Shown here: in pieces, positions 1-9,276 of the stretch
Numbering within the stretch: position 1 is the stretch's first letter
How the letters are laid out: the number at the start of each line of letters is the position of its first letter
From: Hymenobacter lucidus
GTDB taxonomy: Bacteria; Bacteroidota; Bacteroidia; Cytophagales; Hymenobacteraceae
Assembly (NCBI RefSeq): GCF_020447265.1
Contig: NZ_JAJADR010000001.1
Location: forward strand, 1,240,001-1,304,000
Length of the DNA stretch: 64,000 nucleotides
Direction of reading: 5' to 3'
Position numbers and translations under genes: made by a program
The notes under the pieces: generated by a model
What the model was told of the DNA's origin: nothing
What the model saw: only the letters and a program-made list of their open reading frames with translations
The model's database searches: none

Positions 1-1100
<1,100 letters not shown>

Positions 1101-1101
<1 letters not shown>

Positions 1102-2114
1102 TGAAGATTCTGGTTCTGCGCTTTTCCTCCATCGGCGACATCGTGCTGACTACGCCCGTGGTGCGCGCCCTCAAGCAGCAGGTGCCCGGCGCCGTGGTGC
1201 ATTTCTGTACCAAGCCCGCCTACCGCAGCCTCATCGAGCCCAACCCCTACGTGGACAAGGCGCACTACCTCACCGGCTCGCTCACGGAGCTGGTAGCGGA
1301 GTTGAAGCAGGAGCAGTTCGATTTCGTGGTGGATCTGCACAACAACCTGCGTACCAGTCTGCTGAAGCTGCGCCTGGGCGTGAAGTCGGCCAGCTTCGAC
1401 AAGCTGAACTGGCAGAAATGGCTGCTGGTCAATCTGAAGGTCGACCGGTTGCCGCGCGTGCACATCGTGCAGCGCTACCTGGCCGCGGCTGCCGCGCTGG
1501 GCGTAACCGACGACGGCCGAGGCCTCGACTATTTTATTCCGCCCGCCGCCGAAGTCGACCTCCGTACGCTGCCCGCCGCGTTTCAGGCGGGCTATGTGGC
1601 CTTTGCCATCGGGGCCCAGCACGCCACCAAGCGCCTGCCCACCGAGCGGATTATCGAGCTGTGCCAGCAGCTGCGCCGCCCCATTCTCCTGCTCGGCGGC
1701 CCCGAAGATCAAGCTACCGGCGACGAAATCGTGGCGGCGCTGGGCAAAATTCAGGGAGAACATTCACAACCTCACAACCTCACAACTTCACCGACATACA
1801 ACGCCTGCGGGCAGTATTCACTAAACCAGTCGGCCTCTTTGGTGCGGCAGGCGCAGTTCGTCGTTAGCCACGATACGGGCCTGATGCACATTGCCGCCGC
1901 CTTTGGCAAGGAGATTTTCAGCGTGTGGGGTAATACGGTGCCCGAATTTGGCATGTACCCCTACCGCACCGAGTTCCGGGTGCTGGAAGTGCAGAGCCTG
2001 CCGTGCCGGCCGTGCTCCAAAATCGGCTACGCCAAATGCCCCCAGGGCCACTTCCGCTGCATGCGCGACATCGTGTTTGACCTCGACCTGCCGCCGGCCC
2101 GCGACGGTCGGTAG
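1101..2114 (+). CDS. Glycosyltransferase family 9 (heptosyltransferase-like)
   Basis: A 337-residue protein of the ADP-heptose:LPS heptosyltransferase superfamily, which transfers sugars from nucleotide donors to lipopolysaccharide or other surface glycans at the inner membrane face. The N-terminus RFSSIGDIVLTTPVVRALK is the typical first Rossmann motif, and SHDTGLMHIAAAFGK with SVWGNT is the donor-binding motif of the second Rossmann domain (residues about 257-280). The ATG overlaps the polX stop codon. Oddity: residues about 219-233 are encoded by a run of octamers (ttcacaac, ctcacaac, ctcacaac, ttcaccga) that otherwise occurs in intergenic DNA of this window. The protein stays in frame, with a polar insert before NACGQYSLNQSASL. 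The exact sugar and acceptor cannot be told from sequence. Confidence 0.88.
1764..1797 (+). repeat. Octamer-run repeat inside the glycosyltransferase gene
   Basis: Four consecutive 8-base units of the form YTCACMAC/TTCACCGA. The same kind of run occurs between genes at 37369-37466 and 50383-50414. Here it is translated in frame as a polar loop of the family 9 glycosyltransferase. Confidence 0.7.
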
Positions 2115-2211
2115 AAAACTGCCAGCCCGGCACCAGCTGGGTGAAACAAGCGGAATTTGCTACCTTCCAGGGCAGTAGAAATTGCTGCCGTGCCACTCTA
2201 ACTCCCGTTTC

Positions 2212-2667
2212 ATGCTATCCGATAACCACGTACTCGTGCGGGTTGGCCCCGAGGCTCTGCAGGCCGACGTGCTGGCCGGCCGCCACACTTTCATCGTCGA
2301 CGAGCCGCTCGAAGTGGGAGGGCAGGACCGGGGCCCCACGCCCTACGATATGCTGTTGAGCGCGCTGGGTGCCTGTACCGCCATTACGCTACGCCTCTAC
2401 GCCACCCAGAAAAAATGGCCATTGCAAGGCATTGAGGTGCGTCTGAGCCACCAGCGCGTGCACGAGCACGATTGTGAAAAGTGCGAGCAGCCCGGCCAGA
2501 TGCTGGAGGAAGTAACCAAAGAGCTGCGCCTACTGGGCCCGCTTAGCGAGGAGCAGCGCCAGCGCCTGGAGGTCATTTCGCAGAAATGCCCGGTCCAGAA
2601 AACCCTGCTCAGCGGCCTGCGCATCGTTACGCGGCTGGTGCCCGAAAGTGAATTCCTGACTTCCTAA
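2212..2667 (+). CDS. OsmC family protein (thiol peroxidase-like)
   Basis: A 151-residue OsmC/Ohr-fold protein. The family reduces organic hydroperoxides in the cytoplasm using two conserved cysteines. Here they are C55 in LGACTAITLRLYA and C126 in QKCPVQKTLL, both in the expected contexts. GPTPYDMLLSALGAC is the family hallmark. An extra pair, C88 and C91 (DCEKCEQ), sits in the middle and could bind metal. The ATG at 2212 was preferred to an in-frame TTG at 2182, because the latter adds ten residues with no family resemblance. It is followed 11 bases later by the zinc-finger gene, so the two are probably co-transcribed. Whether it is OsmC, Ohr or a YhfA-type member is not settled. Confidence 0.87.
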   Translation: MLSDNHVLVRVGPEALQADVLAGRHTFIVDEPLEVGGQDRGPTPYDMLLSALGACTAITLRLYATQKKWPLQGIEVRLSHQRVHEHDCEKCEQPGQMLEEVTKELRLLGPLSEEQRQRLEVISQKCPVQKTLLSGLRIVTRLVPESEFLTS

Positions 2668-2678
2668 CAGTAGCTGCC

Positions 2679-2942
2679 ATGGCACTTTGTGAACACCTGC
2701 AGGTCATCGAAACCCTGCTTTCGGCCCCCGACCATACATGCCCCGAGTGCGTAGCTATGGGCGATACCTGGGTGCACCTGCGCGTGTGCCAGAGTTGCGG
2801 CCATGTTGGCTGCTGCGACTCTTCGCAGAACAAGCATGCCACCAAGCATTTCCAGGCTACCCAGCACCCGGTAGTTACATCGGCCGAGCCCGGTGAGCAG
2901 TGGGCCTGGTGCTACCTCGACAGCCAGATAGCTGAGTATTAA
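2679..2942 (+). CDS. UBP-type zinc finger domain protein
   Basis: An 87-residue protein made almost wholly of one UBP-type (ZnF-UBP) zinc finger. The metal ligands are visible as CEHL, CPEC, CQSCGHVGCC and the HATKHFQATQHPV histidine series. In eukaryotes this fold binds the C-terminus of ubiquitin; bacteria lack ubiquitin and the role of these small stand-alone versions is unknown. Spacing to the upstream OsmC gene (11 bases) suggests an operon and perhaps a role in redox stress, but that is inference. Confidence 0.85.
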   Translation: MALCEHLQVIETLLSAPDHTCPECVAMGDTWVHLRVCQSCGHVGCCDSSQNKHATKHFQATQHPVVTSAEPGEQWAWCYLDSQIAEY

Positions 2943-2971
2943 CTGAATTCTTATCTGCGTATCTGCCGCCT

Positions 2972-3394
2972 ATGTATCAACAGCTCTACTCAACCGATGC
3001 CCTCGATATTACTTATCGTCCCGATACCTGCCTGCTGATTGCCCGCTGGATGCGGCCCATAACGATGGTCGAAATGCACACCACCTACGAAGCCGTGCTG
3101 GCTGCCGCGGGCCGGGCGGGCTGCCGCTACTGGCTGCTCGATATCCGCCGGCGCAACAACAGCGACGAGGAAACAGCCCGCTGGGTCACCGATGAATTTA
3201 TGCCTCAGGCGGCCACTCAGTTGCACGGTACCGTGTACGTATCGGTGCTACTCTCTCCATCCTACCTCTACGAAGTCGGCACCCGCCCGGTGCTGGCCGC
3301 CTTGCCCGTCGATACCCACCGCCCCTACCGGATTCAATACTTTACCGACGAGCGGGAAGCCAACGACTGGCTGGCGGCTAAAGTGGGTCAATAA
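2972..3394 (+). CDS. Hypothetical protein, STAS/SpoIIAA-like size and pattern
   Basis: A 140-residue protein with no signal peptide or membrane segment. The alternation of beta and helix (TCLLIARWMRPITMVEM, GCRYWLLDIRRRNNSDEE, GTVYVSVLLSP) resembles the small SpoIIAA/STAS-like proteins common in Bacteroidota, but there is no diagnostic motif, so function is unassigned. It starts 29 bases after the zinc-finger gene. Its TAA stop (3392-3394) lies inside the left arm of a strong terminator. Confidence 0.75.
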   Translation: MYQQLYSTDALDITYRPDTCLLIARWMRPITMVEMHTTYEAVLAAAGRAGCRYWLLDIRRRNNSDEETARWVTDEFMPQAATQLHGTVYVSVLLSPSYLYEVGTRPVLAALPVDTHRPYRIQYFTDEREANDWLAAKVGQ

Positions 3395-3448
3395 TTCGCA
3401 CAAAAAAGCCTCTGAATGCTCTTCAGAGGCTTTTTTGTGCGAATTATT
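3390..3448. terminator. Bidirectional terminator with perfect 27-bp stem
   Basis: Arms 3390-3416 and 3422-3448 are perfectly complementary around a 5-base loop (tgctc). Each arm has a run of six A or T, so the hairpin works as an intrinsic terminator in both directions for the convergent orphan gene (+) and serS (-). The left arm includes the stop codon of the + gene. Confidence 0.92.
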
Positions 3449-3452
3449 ATTT

Positions 3453-4727
3453 CTATCCAATCTTGCTGAACCCGCAGTATGAGTGCAGCACTTCGGGCAG
3501 TTGGATGCCATCTTCCGTCTGGTTGTTTTCCAGCAGCGCGGCCACGATGCGGGGCAGGGCCAGGGCCGAGCCGTTGAGCGTGTGCAGCAGCTGGGTTTTG
3601 CCGTTTTCGCCGCGGTAGCGCAGTTTCAGACGGTTGGCTTGGTAGGTTTCGAAGTTCGAGGCCGAGCTTACTTCCAGCCAGCGGCCCTGCGCGGCGCTCC
3701 ACACTTCCAGGTCAAACGTGAGGGCCGAGGTGAAGCCCATATCGCCGCCGCAGAGGCGCAGAATGCGGTAGGGCAGCTCCAACTTCTGCAGCAGTCCTTC
3801 GATGTGCGCCACCATGCCATCCAGGGCCGCGTAGCTGTTCTCGGGCTGGGTTATCTGCACGATTTCCACCTTGTCGAACTGGTGCAGGCGGTTGAGGCCG
3901 CGCACATCGGCGCCCCACGAGCCGGCCTCGCGCCGGAAGCAGGGCGTGTAACCCGTATTGCGGATCGGCAGCTGGTCGGCGGCCACGATTTCGTCGCGGT
4001 AGAGGTTAGTAATCGGCACCTCCGACGTCGGAATCAGGTACAGGTTGTCCTGCTTGTCGTGGTACATCTGGCCTTCCTTGTCGGGCAGCTGGCCCGTGCC
4101 ATAGCCACTGGCCTCGTTCACCAGAATCGGGGGCTGCACCTCATCGTAACCTGCGTCGCGGGCCTGATCCAGGAAAAAGTTGATCAGAGCGCGCTGTAGC
4201 CGGGCACCCTGCTTCTTGTACACCGGAAAGCCCGCGCCGGTAATCTTGTTGCCCAGCTCGAAGTCGATGATGTCGTACTTCTTGATCAGGTCCCAGTGGG
4301 GGAGGGCATTGGCAGGCAGCTCGGGCTTGGTGCCGCCTTCGCGCACTACTTCGTTATCAGCCGCCACGCGGCCTTCGGGCACGCTGCTGTGAGGCAGGTT
4401 GGGCAGCTTATATAGGGTTTGCTGCAAGGCCTCTTCCACCTGGGCCAGCTCATCGGCGTGGGCTTTGGTTTGCTGCTTGAGCTCCGAGGTGCGGGCTTTG
4501 AGCGTTTCGGCCCCGGCTTTATCGCCGCTTTTCATCAAGCCCCCAATTTGGCGGGCCAGCTCGTTGGCTTCGGCCTGGGCCGAGTCGTGGGCCGTTTGCA
4601 GATCCTTGCGCCGCTGGTCGAGCGTGAGAATAGCGGATACGTCGGCCTCCGCCGTTTTATAGTGTTTCTTGGCCAGGCCCGCCAGGACCAGCTCGGTATT
4701 ATCTCGCAGAACGGAAACTTGCAGCAT
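3453..4727 (-). CDS. serS: Seryl-tRNA synthetase
   Basis: A 424-residue class II aminoacyl-tRNA synthetase that charges tRNA-Ser. The N-terminal helical tRNA-binding arm spans about residues 1-105 (MLQVSVLRDNTELVLAGLAKK followed by long alternating charged helices). The catalytic core carries motif 2 (YTPCFRREAGS) and motif 3 (NGSALALPRIVAALLENNQ), plus the serine-site element VSSASNFETYQANRLKLRYR. Length is normal. It is transcribed away from rho; a minus-strand TACTTTTG box lies 30 bases before the ATG. It ends just before the shared bidirectional terminator. Confidence 0.97.
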   Translation of the reverse strand: MLQVSVLRDNTELVLAGLAKKHYKTAEADVSAILTLDQRRKDLQTAHDSAQAEANELARQIGGLMKSGDKAGAETLKARTSELKQQTKAHADELAQVEEALQQTLYKLPNLPHSSVPEGRVAADNEVVREGGTKPELPANALPHWDLIKKYDIIDFELGNKITGAGFPVYKKQGARLQRALINFFLDQARDAGYDEVQPPILVNEASGYGTGQLPDKEGQMYHDKQDNLYLIPTSEVPITNLYRDEIVAADQLPIRNTGYTPCFRREAGSWGADVRGLNRLHQFDKVEIVQITQPENSYAALDGMVAHIEGLLQKLELPYRILRLCGGDMGFTSALTFDLEVWSAAQGRWLEVSSASNFETYQANRLKLRYRGENGKTQLLHTLNGSALALPRIVAALLENNQTEDGIQLPEVLHSYCGFSKIG

Positions 4728-4756
4728 AAGGCAGAAAACGCGGTTTTGAACGAGGG

Positions 4757-4764
4757 CAAAAGTA
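4757..4764 (-). promoter_or_regulatory. serS: Candidate -7 box for serS
   Basis: On the minus strand the bases read TACTTTTG, an exact match to the Bacteroidota -7 pattern TAnnTTTG, about 30 bases before the serS ATG. No clear TTG at -33 was found. Confidence 0.5.
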
Positions 4765-4971
4765 GTTTTTTTTGGACAGGCTTTCGGATAAAAACATGAT
4801 TGGCCCCGGCAAGCTGCCAGTTTAGCAAAGCGCCTGCCCGGCGGTAAGAGGTTTGCTGTTAGAATATTAGTCAGGTAATATGCTTTCGGAAGCCGGTTTT
4901 AGGGAGTAGGGCAAAGCATCGGCGCACCAATCCATCAAAAAAAATGTATCTCATTTGGCGGTTCGGGCGTA

Positions 4972-5029
4972 TTACGCTAACATTGCGTAAGCAAGCCGGC
5001 CGCTGATGCCGGGCCCGCAGTTAGTTTTG
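4972..5029 (+). promoter_or_regulatory. rho: Candidate rho promoter with an upstream inverted repeat
   Basis: TAGTTTTG at 5022-5029 matches TAnnTTTG. Upstream, ttacgc-N7-gcgtaa (4972-4990) is a small perfect inverted repeat that could be a protein-binding site. A -33 TTG at the usual distance is not evident. The predicted transcript starts near 5036 and has a leader of about 160 bases. Confidence 0.4.
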
Positions 5030-5035
5030 TTGCGC

Positions 5036-5194
5036 ACGGCCCGATTTATCCCCAGCGCCTCCCCCTCCTAATTACCCCCGTTTCATTCCGTAGTACTGTG
5101 CTTCGCGCCGCTTTGCGGCTGCTTTTGTCGCCCGGATTGGCCTGTGTTGCTCTGTGTCGGTTGCTCCGCCCGTTTTTTCTCCCAGTTTTAGTGT
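5036..5194 (+). promoter_or_regulatory. rho: Long pyrimidine-rich leader of rho
   Basis: About 160 bases between the candidate promoter and the rho ATG contain no ORF and are strongly C/T-rich, with runs such as cctccccctcctaattaccc and gttttttctcccagtttt. C-rich, unstructured RNA is the established substrate of Rho, and rho is autoregulated by termination in its leader in enterobacteria. The same may hold here, by inference. The rest of the 4728-5194 gap shows nothing further. Confidence 0.35.
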
Positions 5195-7387
5195 ATGTAC
5201 AATATTGAAGAATTGAAGGACCGTCTGCTTTCCGAGCTAAAGGAAATAGCGGAAAAGTTGAATGTCGGTAACTTCAAGAAACTCAGCAAGCAGGATCTGA
5301 TTTACAAGATTCTGGATCAGCAGGCCATCACGCCAGCCGACAAGCTCCCCAAAAAAGTGAAAACGGACGACGCCAAACCCGTGGCGGCCGCGCCCCTGGC
5401 TTTTTCCGACGTAGCCGTGGCCGCAGCAGTAGCACCCGAGTTGCCCGCTCCAGTGGCCGTGGTTCCGGCCGCGCCCCGCGCCAATTCGCGGGCCCCGCGC
5501 ACCACGCCGCCCCGCCGCGACAATGGCGTGGCCCGCGCCACCGCCGCTGCGGCCGCCGTGCCCGCTGCCACCGCCATTGCGCCAGCCGTTGAAGCTCCAG
5601 TAGCGGAAGCCATTGTAGCCGAGGCTGAGCAGCCAGCTGCCGAAACAGCCGCCCGGCCCATCAAACCGTATCAGCGCCCCGAGCGTCGTACCCGCTCCGA
5701 AGGTCGGGGCCGCGCCGAAGCTGCTCCGGAAGCCGTTGTCACCCCCGAAGCCGATGGTCAGGATGTTGCTCCAGAAGTACCAGCTCCAGTTGTGGCTGAA
5801 GTAGCTGAGCCAACTGTAGCGCCGGAAACGACTGCTGCGCCAACACCTGCACCAGCTCCTATTATCTTCCGGGAGCCCCGCCCCGAGCAGGCCAACGGCC
5901 AACCCCGTGAGCCGCGCGACGGTCGGGAATTCCGCGAAAATCGGGAACCCCGTGAGCAGCGCGAGAACCGGGAGCCGCGGGAGCAGCGCGCCGATGCCCC
6001 GCGGGAACCCCGGGAATTCCGCAACGACGTGCCCCGGGACGGCCGCGACCAGCGCGAGCCCCGCGCTCTGCGCGACACGCCCCGCGAGGGCCGCGAGCCG
6101 CGCCCCGAGCGGGAGGGCCGCGAACAGGGCCGCCGTGAAGACCGTTTCGCCGCCCGTGACCAGCAGCGTCAGCTGCGGCAGGGTGGGGAGCCGCGCCAGT
6201 CCGGCGAAGCCCGCACTCAAGGGGAGCCGCGCCAGGGCGACCAGGCCCAGCAGCGCCCCCGCAACGATTTTGACATTGTACTGCCCAGTGAAGGCACGCT
6301 GGAAATGATGCCCGACGGCGGCTACGGCTTCCTTCGCTCGCCATTCTACAACTACCTTGCCTCGCCCGACGATATTTACGTGGCCCCGCAGCAGGTAAAG
6401 CAGTTTGCCCTGAAAGCCGGCGACACGGTAAAGTGCACAATCCGGCCGCCGCGCGAAGGCGAGAAATACTTCGCCCTGGTTGGTGTGGAAGGCATCAACG
6501 GCCGCAGTATTGAGGAAGCCCGGGACCGTATCCCATTCAGCAACCTCACGCCCCTGTTTGCCGAGGAGCGCCTGAAGCTCTCCACCAAATCGAGCCAGCT
6601 GAGCACCCGCATTCTGGACTTGTTTGCGCCCATCGGTAAGGGCCAGCGCGGCCTGATCGTGGCCCAGCCCAAAACCGGTAAAACGGTGCTGCTGCAGGAA
6701 ATTGCCAACTCGATTTCTGAAAATCACCCCGAAGTGTACCTCATCATTCTCTTGATTGATGAGCGCCCCGAGGAAGTGACGGACATGGCCCGCTCGGTGA
6801 AAGCCGAAGTACTCAGCTCCACCTTCGACGAAACGGCCGACCGCCACGTAAAAATTGCCAGCATTGCCCTCGACAAAGCCAAGCGCCTCGTGGAGTGCGG
6901 CCACGACGTGGTGATTCTGCTCGACTCGATTACGCGCCTGGCCCGGGCTTACAACACGGTGCAGCCCGCTTCCGGCAAGATTCTGTCGGGTGGTGTGGAT
7001 GCTAACGCGCTGCACAAGCCCAAGCGCTTCTTCGGTGCGGCCCGCAACGTGGAAAACGGCGGCTCGCTGACTATCATTGCCACGGCCCTCATCGAAACCG
7101 GCTCCAAAATGGACGAGGTAATCTTCGAGGAATTCAAAGGCACCGGCAACATGGAACTGCAACTGGACCGCAAGCTGGCCAACAAACGTATCTTCCCCGC
7201 CATCGACGTGCCGGCTTCCGGTACCCGCCGTGAAGACCTGCTCATGAGCCGCGACGAGCTGAACCGCATCTGGGTGCTGCGCAAATTCATGGCTGACATG
7301 ACCGCCTCGGAGGCCATGGAGTTCCTGAAGGACCGCATGAAAGGCACCAAGGATAACGAAGAGTTCCTGATGTCGATGAACGGCTAA
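5195..7387 (+). CDS. rho: Transcription termination factor Rho with large N-terminal insert
   Basis: A 730-residue Rho hexameric RNA helicase; E. coli Rho has 419. Order: Rho_N helical domain (residues 1-45); a disordered insert of about 310 residues, first Ala/Pro/Val-rich and then Arg/Glu/Pro-rich with repeats like NREPREQR; the cold-shock-type RNA-binding domain (about 357-430, [17 protein letters not shown]); and the ATPase with Walker A PKTGKT (492-497), Walker [17 protein letters not shown] and the R-loop around [13 protein letters not shown]. Catalytic parts are intact. Inserts between Rho_N and the RNA-binding domain are known in Bacteroidota and Actinobacteria, where they add RNA binding or phase-separation behaviour. 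Followed by a strong intrinsic terminator. Confidence 0.97.
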   Translation: MYNIEELKDRLLSELKEIAEKLNVGNFKKLSKQDLIYKILDQQAITPADKLPKKVKTDDAKPVAAAPLAFSDVAVAAAVAPELPAPVAVVPAAPRANSRAPRTTPPRRDNGVARATAAAAAVPAATAIAPAVEAPVAEAIVAEAEQPAAETAARPIKPYQRPERRTRSEGRGRAEAAPEAVVTPEADGQDVAPEVPAPVVAEVAEPTVAPETTAAPTPAPAPIIFREPRPEQANGQPREPRDGREFRENREPREQRENREPREQRADAPREPREFRNDVPRDGRDQREPRALRDTPREGREPRPEREGREQGRREDRFAARDQQRQLRQGGEPRQSGEARTQGEPRQGDQAQQRPRNDFDIVLPSEGTLEMMPDGGYGFLRSPFYNYLASPDDIYVAPQQVKQFALKAGDTVKCTIRPPREGEKYFALVGVEGINGRSIEEARDRIPFSNLTPLFAEERLKLSTKSSQLSTRILDLFAPIGKGQRGLIVAQPKTGKTVLLQEIANSISENHPEVYLIILLIDERPEEVTDMARSVKAEVLSSTFDETADRHVKIASIALDKAKRLVECGHDVVILLDSITRLARAYNTVQPASGKILSGGVDANALHKPKRFFGAARNVENGGSLTIIATALIETGSKMDEVIFEEFKGTGNMELQLDRKLANKRIFPAIDVPASGTRREDLLMSRDELNRIWVLRKFMADMTASEAMEFLKDRMKGTKDNEEFLMSMNG

Positions 7388-7407
7388 GCCGATCTGGTTT
7401 GTATTGC

Positions 7408-7444
7408 AAAAATGCCCGTGAAACGACGTTTCACGGGCATTTTT
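7408..7444 (+). terminator. Terminator after rho
   Basis: Perfect 16-bp stem (7408-7423 with 7429-7444), 5-base loop cgacg, ending in a T run. It lies 21 bases after the rho stop. Confidence 0.9.
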
Positions 7445-7494
7445 CGTTTTTTGCAGGATTGGATGTTACCTGTGGTTTCGAGCTTTTTCCGCGT

Positions 7495-7655
7495 CTGTCA
7501 TCCTGAGCAGAGCGAAGGACCTTGCTTACCTGAGTGATAAGATTTATTCAACGCAAAAAGCCTTTCACCGCGCTGGTGGTAAAGGGCTTTTTGCGTTGGC
7601 AGGAACTGCGGTGGGATAGGTGAGGAAGGTCCTTCGCAATGGCTCAGGATGACAG
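7495..7655. repeat. Dispersed palindromic element, family A, copy 1 (with embedded terminator)
   Basis: A 161-bp element with inverted ends: CTGTCATCCTGAGC then GCGAAGGACCTT at the left, and the reverse complement of both at the right (7628-7655). The middle holds a hairpin at about 7549-7598 (AACGCAAAAAGCC against GGGCTTTTTGCGTT). Copy 2 is at 61952-62124 and shares TTGCTnACCTGAGTGAYAAG left of the hairpin. There is no coding capacity. The element fills most of the 388-base gap between rho and the DsbA-like gene; the rest of the gap shows nothing. Confidence 0.8.
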
Positions 7656-7775
7656 TGTGAACAATGTCAGCACGCAAGATGTCTGCCGTTGGTCGACATG
7701 ATCTTCTTCCTTACGTCTTCCTTCCAAGCCAAACTTTTAGGTTCTTTGCCGGTCTTACCGCTTTGCTGAAATCCG

Positions 7776-8450
7776 ATGGAACAAGAACCCGACCTGCCCG
7801 AGCTACTGTATATTTTCGACCCGCTGTGCGGCTGGTGCTACGGCATGAGTCCGGTGGTGGAGCGGGTGCAAAACGAGTTTGCCGGCCGTATGACGGTATC
7901 GGTACTAAGCGGCGGCATGGTGACGGGCCAGCAGGTGGGCCCGATTCGCGACGACTGGGAATACATCAGCGGGGCAATGGGCCAGATTGAGAAGGTGGCC
8001 GACGTAGAGTTTGGCGCGGCTTTCCGGGAGTTGGGCCGGGAGGGTAGCTATATCCAGGACTCGGAGCCGCCGTGCCAGGCCCTCACCGTTTTCCGGCAGA
8101 TTGACCCCTACAATCAGACCGCCAGCTTTGCTCACGCCCTGCAGCAGGCCTATTTTCTGAAAGGCCAGAATCTGAACGACCCGGAAACCTACGAGGTGCT
8201 GGCGGCCGACTTCGGCCTGAACGTGGCCGAGTTCAAGCGGCGGCTGGCCCTGCCCGAAACGGCCCAGGCCACGCGCCACGAGTTTGCGGCCGTGGCCAAA
8301 ATCGGCGTGCAGGGCTTCCCCACTACCATTCTGCGGGTTGGCAACCAGGGCTACCTCATTGCACGGGGTTTTATGCCGTATGATGCCTTTGCCGAAAGCC
8401 TGGAAAAAGCCCTGCAGCAGGCGTCGGAAGAAGGCAACGAAGCGGGGTAG
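7776..8450 (+). CDS. DsbA family protein (cytoplasmic FrnE-like thiol oxidoreductase)
   Basis: A 224-residue thioredoxin-fold protein with a helical insert, as in the DsbA/FrnE group. The active-site motif is C18-G-W-C21, and the cis-proline loop GVQGFPTTILRV is near residue 180. There is no signal peptide, so it acts in the cytoplasm, unlike classical DsbA. The family includes dithiol-disulfide isomerases and 2-hydroxychromene-2-carboxylate isomerases, but the CxxC pair favours redox activity. It stands alone between a repeat element and a convergent lipoprotein gene. The stop codon lies in GTAGAGACGC, the left end of a family C repeat. Confidence 0.85.
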   Translation: MEQEPDLPELLYIFDPLCGWCYGMSPVVERVQNEFAGRMTVSVLSGGMVTGQQVGPIRDDWEYISGAMGQIEKVADVEFGAAFRELGREGSYIQDSEPPCQALTVFRQIDPYNQTASFAHALQQAYFLKGQNLNDPETYEVLAADFGLNVAEFKRRLALPETAQATRHEFAAVAKIGVQGFPTTILRVGNQGYLIARGFMPYDAFAESLEKALQQASEEGNEAG

Positions 8451-8477
8451 AGACGCCTATTTGCGTCTCGTCGTTGC
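8446..8477. repeat. Partial family C palindromic repeat (left end only)
   Basis: GTAGAGACGC-N6-GCGTCTCGTCGTTG matches the left end of the complete elements at 42697-42792 and 63351-63447. GAGACGC/GCGTCTC forms a short hairpin. The right half is missing. Confidence 0.6.
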
Positions 8478-8510
8478 TAATGGTCTAACTTAGCTGAAAA
8501 GCTGAGCCAG

Positions 8511-8559
8511 AAATGTGGAACGTCCTGTCGACCAGCGGGAGACAGAACGTTCCACATTT
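8511..8559. terminator. Large inverted repeat between convergent genes
   Basis: A 19-base arm (8511-8529) pairs with 8541-8559 with one mismatch, loop 11. It ends in AAATGTGGAACG/CGTTCCACATTT, so there are A/T tracts on both sides. It sits between dsbA-like (+) and the lipoprotein gene (-) and probably ends both transcripts. AACGTCCTGTCGACCA (8519-8534) is repeated exactly at 61881-61896, so it also belongs to a dispersed repeat. Confidence 0.65.
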
Positions 8560-8579
8560 CCACATCGTTCTGCCAAATC

Positions 8580-9212
8580 TTAGCCGCCGAAGCCGGGCAG
8601 ACGCTCTACCTGTTTTTTGAGCGGCGACCAGACGATGCGCCGCCGGTCTTCCTTGCCCACCAGATAGTGGAAGCTGACCGCGTCGGGGCGCTTGCGCAGG
8701 TCGTCCCAGGTGGCGCGGTCCAGGTCGCCGGGGGCGTAGGTTTCCTTGGGGCTAATGGCGGGTTTGTGGAAGTTGGCCTCGGCAAAGAACGTATCGAGGC
8801 GGCGGCGCACGAAGGCTTCGCGCTCAGCCGGGGTGGCAGTGGCCGTTTTCATTTCGTACACCATTGAGGCTTCCAGATCGGCTGGGCTCAGCATTTCGCG
8901 GAAAATAACCTGGCCGGCGGCATCGGTAATGGTGAACGAAACCTCGCCCGTCAGCACCGACGGCCCGCGCAGCACGAGCGCAAACTGGTCGGGGGCGACG
9001 GGCGCCGAAAACGTGTGCCTTTGCCGTACCACCTTCAGCGTGTCCGACTGGGCCGTAACGGTGCGGGCTCGCGCGGTGTCCATCGGCTCGGGCACGGTGG
9101 TACTGGCCGAATCGGCGGTGGTTGCGGTAGTAGTGGTAGTATTCTGCGACGAATCGGTGGAAGAACAGGCGCTGAGTAAAGCCAGGGAAGCAAAAAGAGC
9201 AGAAGCACGCAT
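8580..9212 (-). CDS. Hypothetical lipoprotein
   Basis: A 210-residue exported lipoprotein: a short hydrophobic start followed by the lipobox LLSAC (Cys16), then a Ser/Thr-rich linker of about 35 residues. The mature part has a beta-rich middle (QFALVLRGPSVLTGEVSFTITDAAGQVIF) and a C-terminal region with KETYAPGDLDRATWDDLRKR. No family with known function was recognised. It is convergent with the DsbA-like gene and separated by 64 bases from the UbiA-type gene upstream. Confidence 0.8.
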   Translation of the reverse strand: MRASALFASLALLSACSSTDSSQNTTTTTATTADSASTTVPEPMDTARARTVTAQSDTLKVVRQRHTFSAPVAPDQFALVLRGPSVLTGEVSFTITDAAGQVIFREMLSPADLEASMVYEMKTATATPAEREAFVRRRLDTFFAEANFHKPAISPKETYAPGDLDRATWDDLRKRPDAVSFHYLVGKEDRRRIVWSPLKKQVERLPGFGG

Positions 9213-9276
9213 GGCAGTCGGGAGGTAGATGAGCGTTGCTACTACGTGGTGTGCCGCCTTACCGTTAAGCCTGGGC

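Noticed and set aside
5237..7162. A 641-codon open frame on the minus strand opposite rho
   Set aside because: It is a composition shadow of the GC-rich rho gene: Gly/Ala/Val-rich, no domain, and rho itself is certain.
7495..7655. Insertion sequence
   Set aside because: The inverted ends suggest a mobile element, but it is only 161 bp and no transposase gene exists in the window; kept as a non-coding repeat.
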